This document shows positions 6,702-7,650 of a stretch of 7,650 nucleotides of DNA, in pieces; within the stretch, counting starts at the first letter, position 1, and each line of letters begins with the position of its first letter. A model generated the notes under the pieces. The model was not told the origin of the DNA and did not search any database. It saw nothing but the letters and a program-made list of their open reading frames with translations. The position numbers and the translations under genes were made by a program. Source of the stretch: an uncultured Burkholderiales bacterium (GTDB lineage: Bacteria; Pseudomonadota; Gammaproteobacteria; Burkholderiales; Burkholderiaceae_C); the NCBI GenBank assembly GCA_903925445.1, contig CAIYFE010000207.1, forward strand, positions 1-7,650, written 5' to 3'.

Positions 6702-6792
6702 AAAGTGAAAACCCTTTTTGCGCGATTAACGAACGCTGGTGTGCGACAATCGATCTCATATAGGGTTTGCACTGAGGTTGGGTGAACGCCGC

Positions 6793-7551
6793 ATGGACAT
6801 CGACAAAAAAGACTGGATCGCGGGTTTGGACAAAGGTTTGGCCTTGATCCAAACCTTTGACGAAAACAACTCGCGCCAAACCGCCACCCAAGCGGGGCTG
6901 CGTTGTGGTTTGACACGCACTGCGGCGCGGCGCTATTTGCTCACCCTCGCCCATTTGGGTTTTGTGGCCAGCGATGGCAAGTTGTTTTGGCTCACGCCCA
7001 AGGTCATGCGTTTGGGTCAGTCGTATTTGGAGTCGGCGCGATTGCCGCGCATCGTGCAACCTTCGTTGCAACGTTTGACACAAGGCACCAATGAAATTTC
7101 GTTTGTCAGCGTGCTCGACGGCGATGAGTTGGTCTACATCGCACGCAACGGTCCCAACCGCAGCATGAACACCAGTTTTGCGTTGGGCGCGCGCGTGCCC
7201 GGCCACGTGACCGCAGCCGGTTTGTTGTTGTTGGCCTTGCAAGGCAGCGAGACGGTGGACAAATGGTTGGCCACCAAAGAGCTCAAGGCCTTCACTTCGC
7301 ACACCATGACCGATCCGCAGCGCGTGCGCGCCGAGATGGAACAAATTCGACAACAAGATTGGTCTTTGTCCGAGCAACAACTCGATTTGGCGTATCGGGG
7401 GGTGGCCGTGCCGTTGCGCGATCACAAAGGCAATGTGGTGGCGGCTTTGAGTGTGAGCATGCCGTTTCAGTTTGAAACATCGCAGCAAGCGGTCGCGCGG
7501 GTGTTGCCGGTGTTGCGCGATGTGGCGCAAAGCCTGCGTCCCTTGCTGTGA
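6793..7551 (+). CDS. IclR-family transcriptional regulator (PcaR/PcaU/PobR-like)
   Basis: A 252-residue DNA-binding regulator of usual family length. The N-terminal winged helix-turn-helix covers about residues 8-70, with GLDKGLALIQTFD (11-23), a recognition helix around GLTRTAARRYLLTLAHLGFV (39-58) and the wing DGKLFWLTPKV (61-71). The RxAARRxLLTL pattern and the LTPKVMRLGQSYL linker are characteristic of the PcaR/PcaU/PobR branch, whose members usually sense aromatic or hydroaromatic acids. The C-terminal effector domain (about 85-250) has SVLDGDELVYIAR (106-118), ALGARVPGHVTAAGLLLLA (130-148) and a closing GVAVPLRDHKGNVVAALSVS (203-222). The TAAG stretch stands where many relatives have a T-S-x-G-R motif, so the effector pocket may differ. 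Start: Met at 6793, because the family N-terminus begins there; a GTG at 6739 would add 18 atypical residues. Only a weak GGTGA (6781-6785) precedes it. Divergent from the transporter operon, which it probably controls. Confidence 0.92.
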   Translation: MDIDKKDWIAGLDKGLALIQTFDENNSRQTATQAGLRCGLTRTAARRYLLTLAHLGFVASDGKLFWLTPKVMRLGQSYLESARLPRIVQPSLQRLTQGTNEISFVSVLDGDELVYIARNGPNRSMNTSFALGARVPGHVTAAGLLLLALQGSETVDKWLATKELKAFTSHTMTDPQRVRAEMEQIRQQDWSLSEQQLDLAYRGVAVPLRDHKGNVVAALSVSMPFQFETSQQAVARVLPVLRDVAQSLRPLL

Positions 7552-7562
7552 CGCGCCAGCGC

Positions 7563-7650
7563 TCATGCGTCCCCCAACACCTTTTTTGAAGCCGCCAAGG
7601 CCAGAGCAGCCCACGCTTTGTCGCCCATTTGTGCCGCGCGCACCAGGTCG
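7563..7650 (-). CDS. C-terminal end of an unidentified convergent gene
   Basis: The minus strand is open from the right edge to a TGA at 7565-7563, giving 28 residues that begin Asp-Leu-Val-Arg-Ala-Ala and end VLGDA. The segment is Ala/Leu/Lys-rich and looks like a C-terminal amphipathic helix (WAALALAASKKVLG). Codon use (CTG, GTG, GCG, GCT, TTG) resembles the neighbouring genes, and the stop lies only 11 nt from the regulator stop, a normal convergent arrangement. The opposite strand is also open here but would encode a Pro/Arg-rich peptide, typical of a shadow frame. Function not recognisable. Confidence 0.5.
   Translation of the reverse strand, partial: DLVRAAQMGDKAWAALALAASKKVLGDA

Larger units (their letters stand above)
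6576..6792. promoter_or_regulatory. Divergent control region between livK and the IclR-type regulator
   Basis: A 217-nt non-coding stretch from which livK (leftward) and the regulator (rightward) must both be transcribed. It is more AT-rich than the flanking genes, especially at 6636-6720. I see no convincing -35/-10 pair with 16-18 nt spacing on either strand, which fits an activator-dependent promoter but does not prove one. It contains the repeat cluster annotated separately at 6646-6701. A small hairpin possibility, GAGCT (6608-6612) with AGCTC (6623-6627), would lie in the livK leader. Confidence 0.75.

Noticed and set aside
6718..6763. Possible sigma-70 promoter for the regulator (TTGCGC or TTAACG with GACAAT or CATATA)
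   Set aside because: No combination gives good -35 and -10 matches with 16-18 nt spacing, so no promoter is assigned.
7550..7571. Possible hairpin GACGC ... GCGTC after the regulator stop as a terminator
   Set aside because: Only a 5-bp stem with a 12-nt loop, and the nearest T-run begins about 10 nt later on the plus strand and is absent on the minus strand; too weak to call.
6568..7614. Minus-strand open frame (348 codons) antisense to the IclR regulator
   Set aside because: It covers the regulator and the divergent promoter region and overlaps the livK start; composition is shadow-like (Arg/His/Gln), while the plus-strand frame has clear IclR domains.
1..7650. CRISPR arrays, tRNA/rRNA genes, insertion sequences or phage genes
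   Set aside because: No regularly spaced repeats, tRNA-like cloverleaf, transposase or terminal inverted repeats were seen; composition is uniform across the window.

Overview
The window looks like chromosomal DNA of a betaproteobacterium, most likely Burkholderiales/Comamonadaceae (a Limnohabitans- or Polaromonas-like freshwater bacterium). This rests on the moderately high G+C, heavy use of TTG/GTG/GCG codons, and an operon pairing a branched-chain-amino-acid-type (HAAT) ABC transporter with catabolic genes under a divergent IclR-family regulator. The taxon is inferred from style only; there is no rRNA or other marker gene.

Layout. From about 6575 down to the left edge, everything is read on the minus strand as one tightly packed operon: periplasmic binding protein (livK-type), two permeases (livH, livM), two ATPases (livG, livF), a Gfo/Idh/MocA-family NAD(P)-dependent oxidoreductase, a VOC-family protein derived from 4-hydroxyphenylpyruvate dioxygenase (HPPD), and the first codons of a further gene running off the left edge. 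Junctions are 4-nt ATGA overlaps (livH/livM, livM/livG), a 3-nt gap (livG/livF), a direct TAA-ATG abutment (livF/oxidoreductase) and a 29-nt gap (oxidoreductase/HPPD-like). The only larger internal gap, 79 nt between livK and livH, holds two hairpins, one of them shaped like an intrinsic terminator. Divergently on the plus strand lies an IclR-family regulator of the PcaR/PcaU/PobR type. The 217-nt divergent region holds a clear inverted repeat plus an extra upstream half-site. The right edge carries the probable 3' end of an unidentified convergent minus-strand gene.

How it fits together. The regulator probably senses a small organic acid and controls the transporter operon. The transporter would import that compound, and the oxidoreductase, the HPPD-like protein and the gene(s) beyond the left edge would process it. 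The regulator subfamily and the HPPD fold both point to an aromatic, hydroaromatic (quinate/shikimate-like) or other cyclic acid rather than leucine itself, but no substrate can be read from sequence alone.

The most unusual item is the HPPD-like protein. It keeps a convincing HPPD N-terminal half, but the positions of two of the three iron ligands hold Tyr and Arg, and its C-terminal half is shortened. It is therefore unlikely to be a working HPPD.
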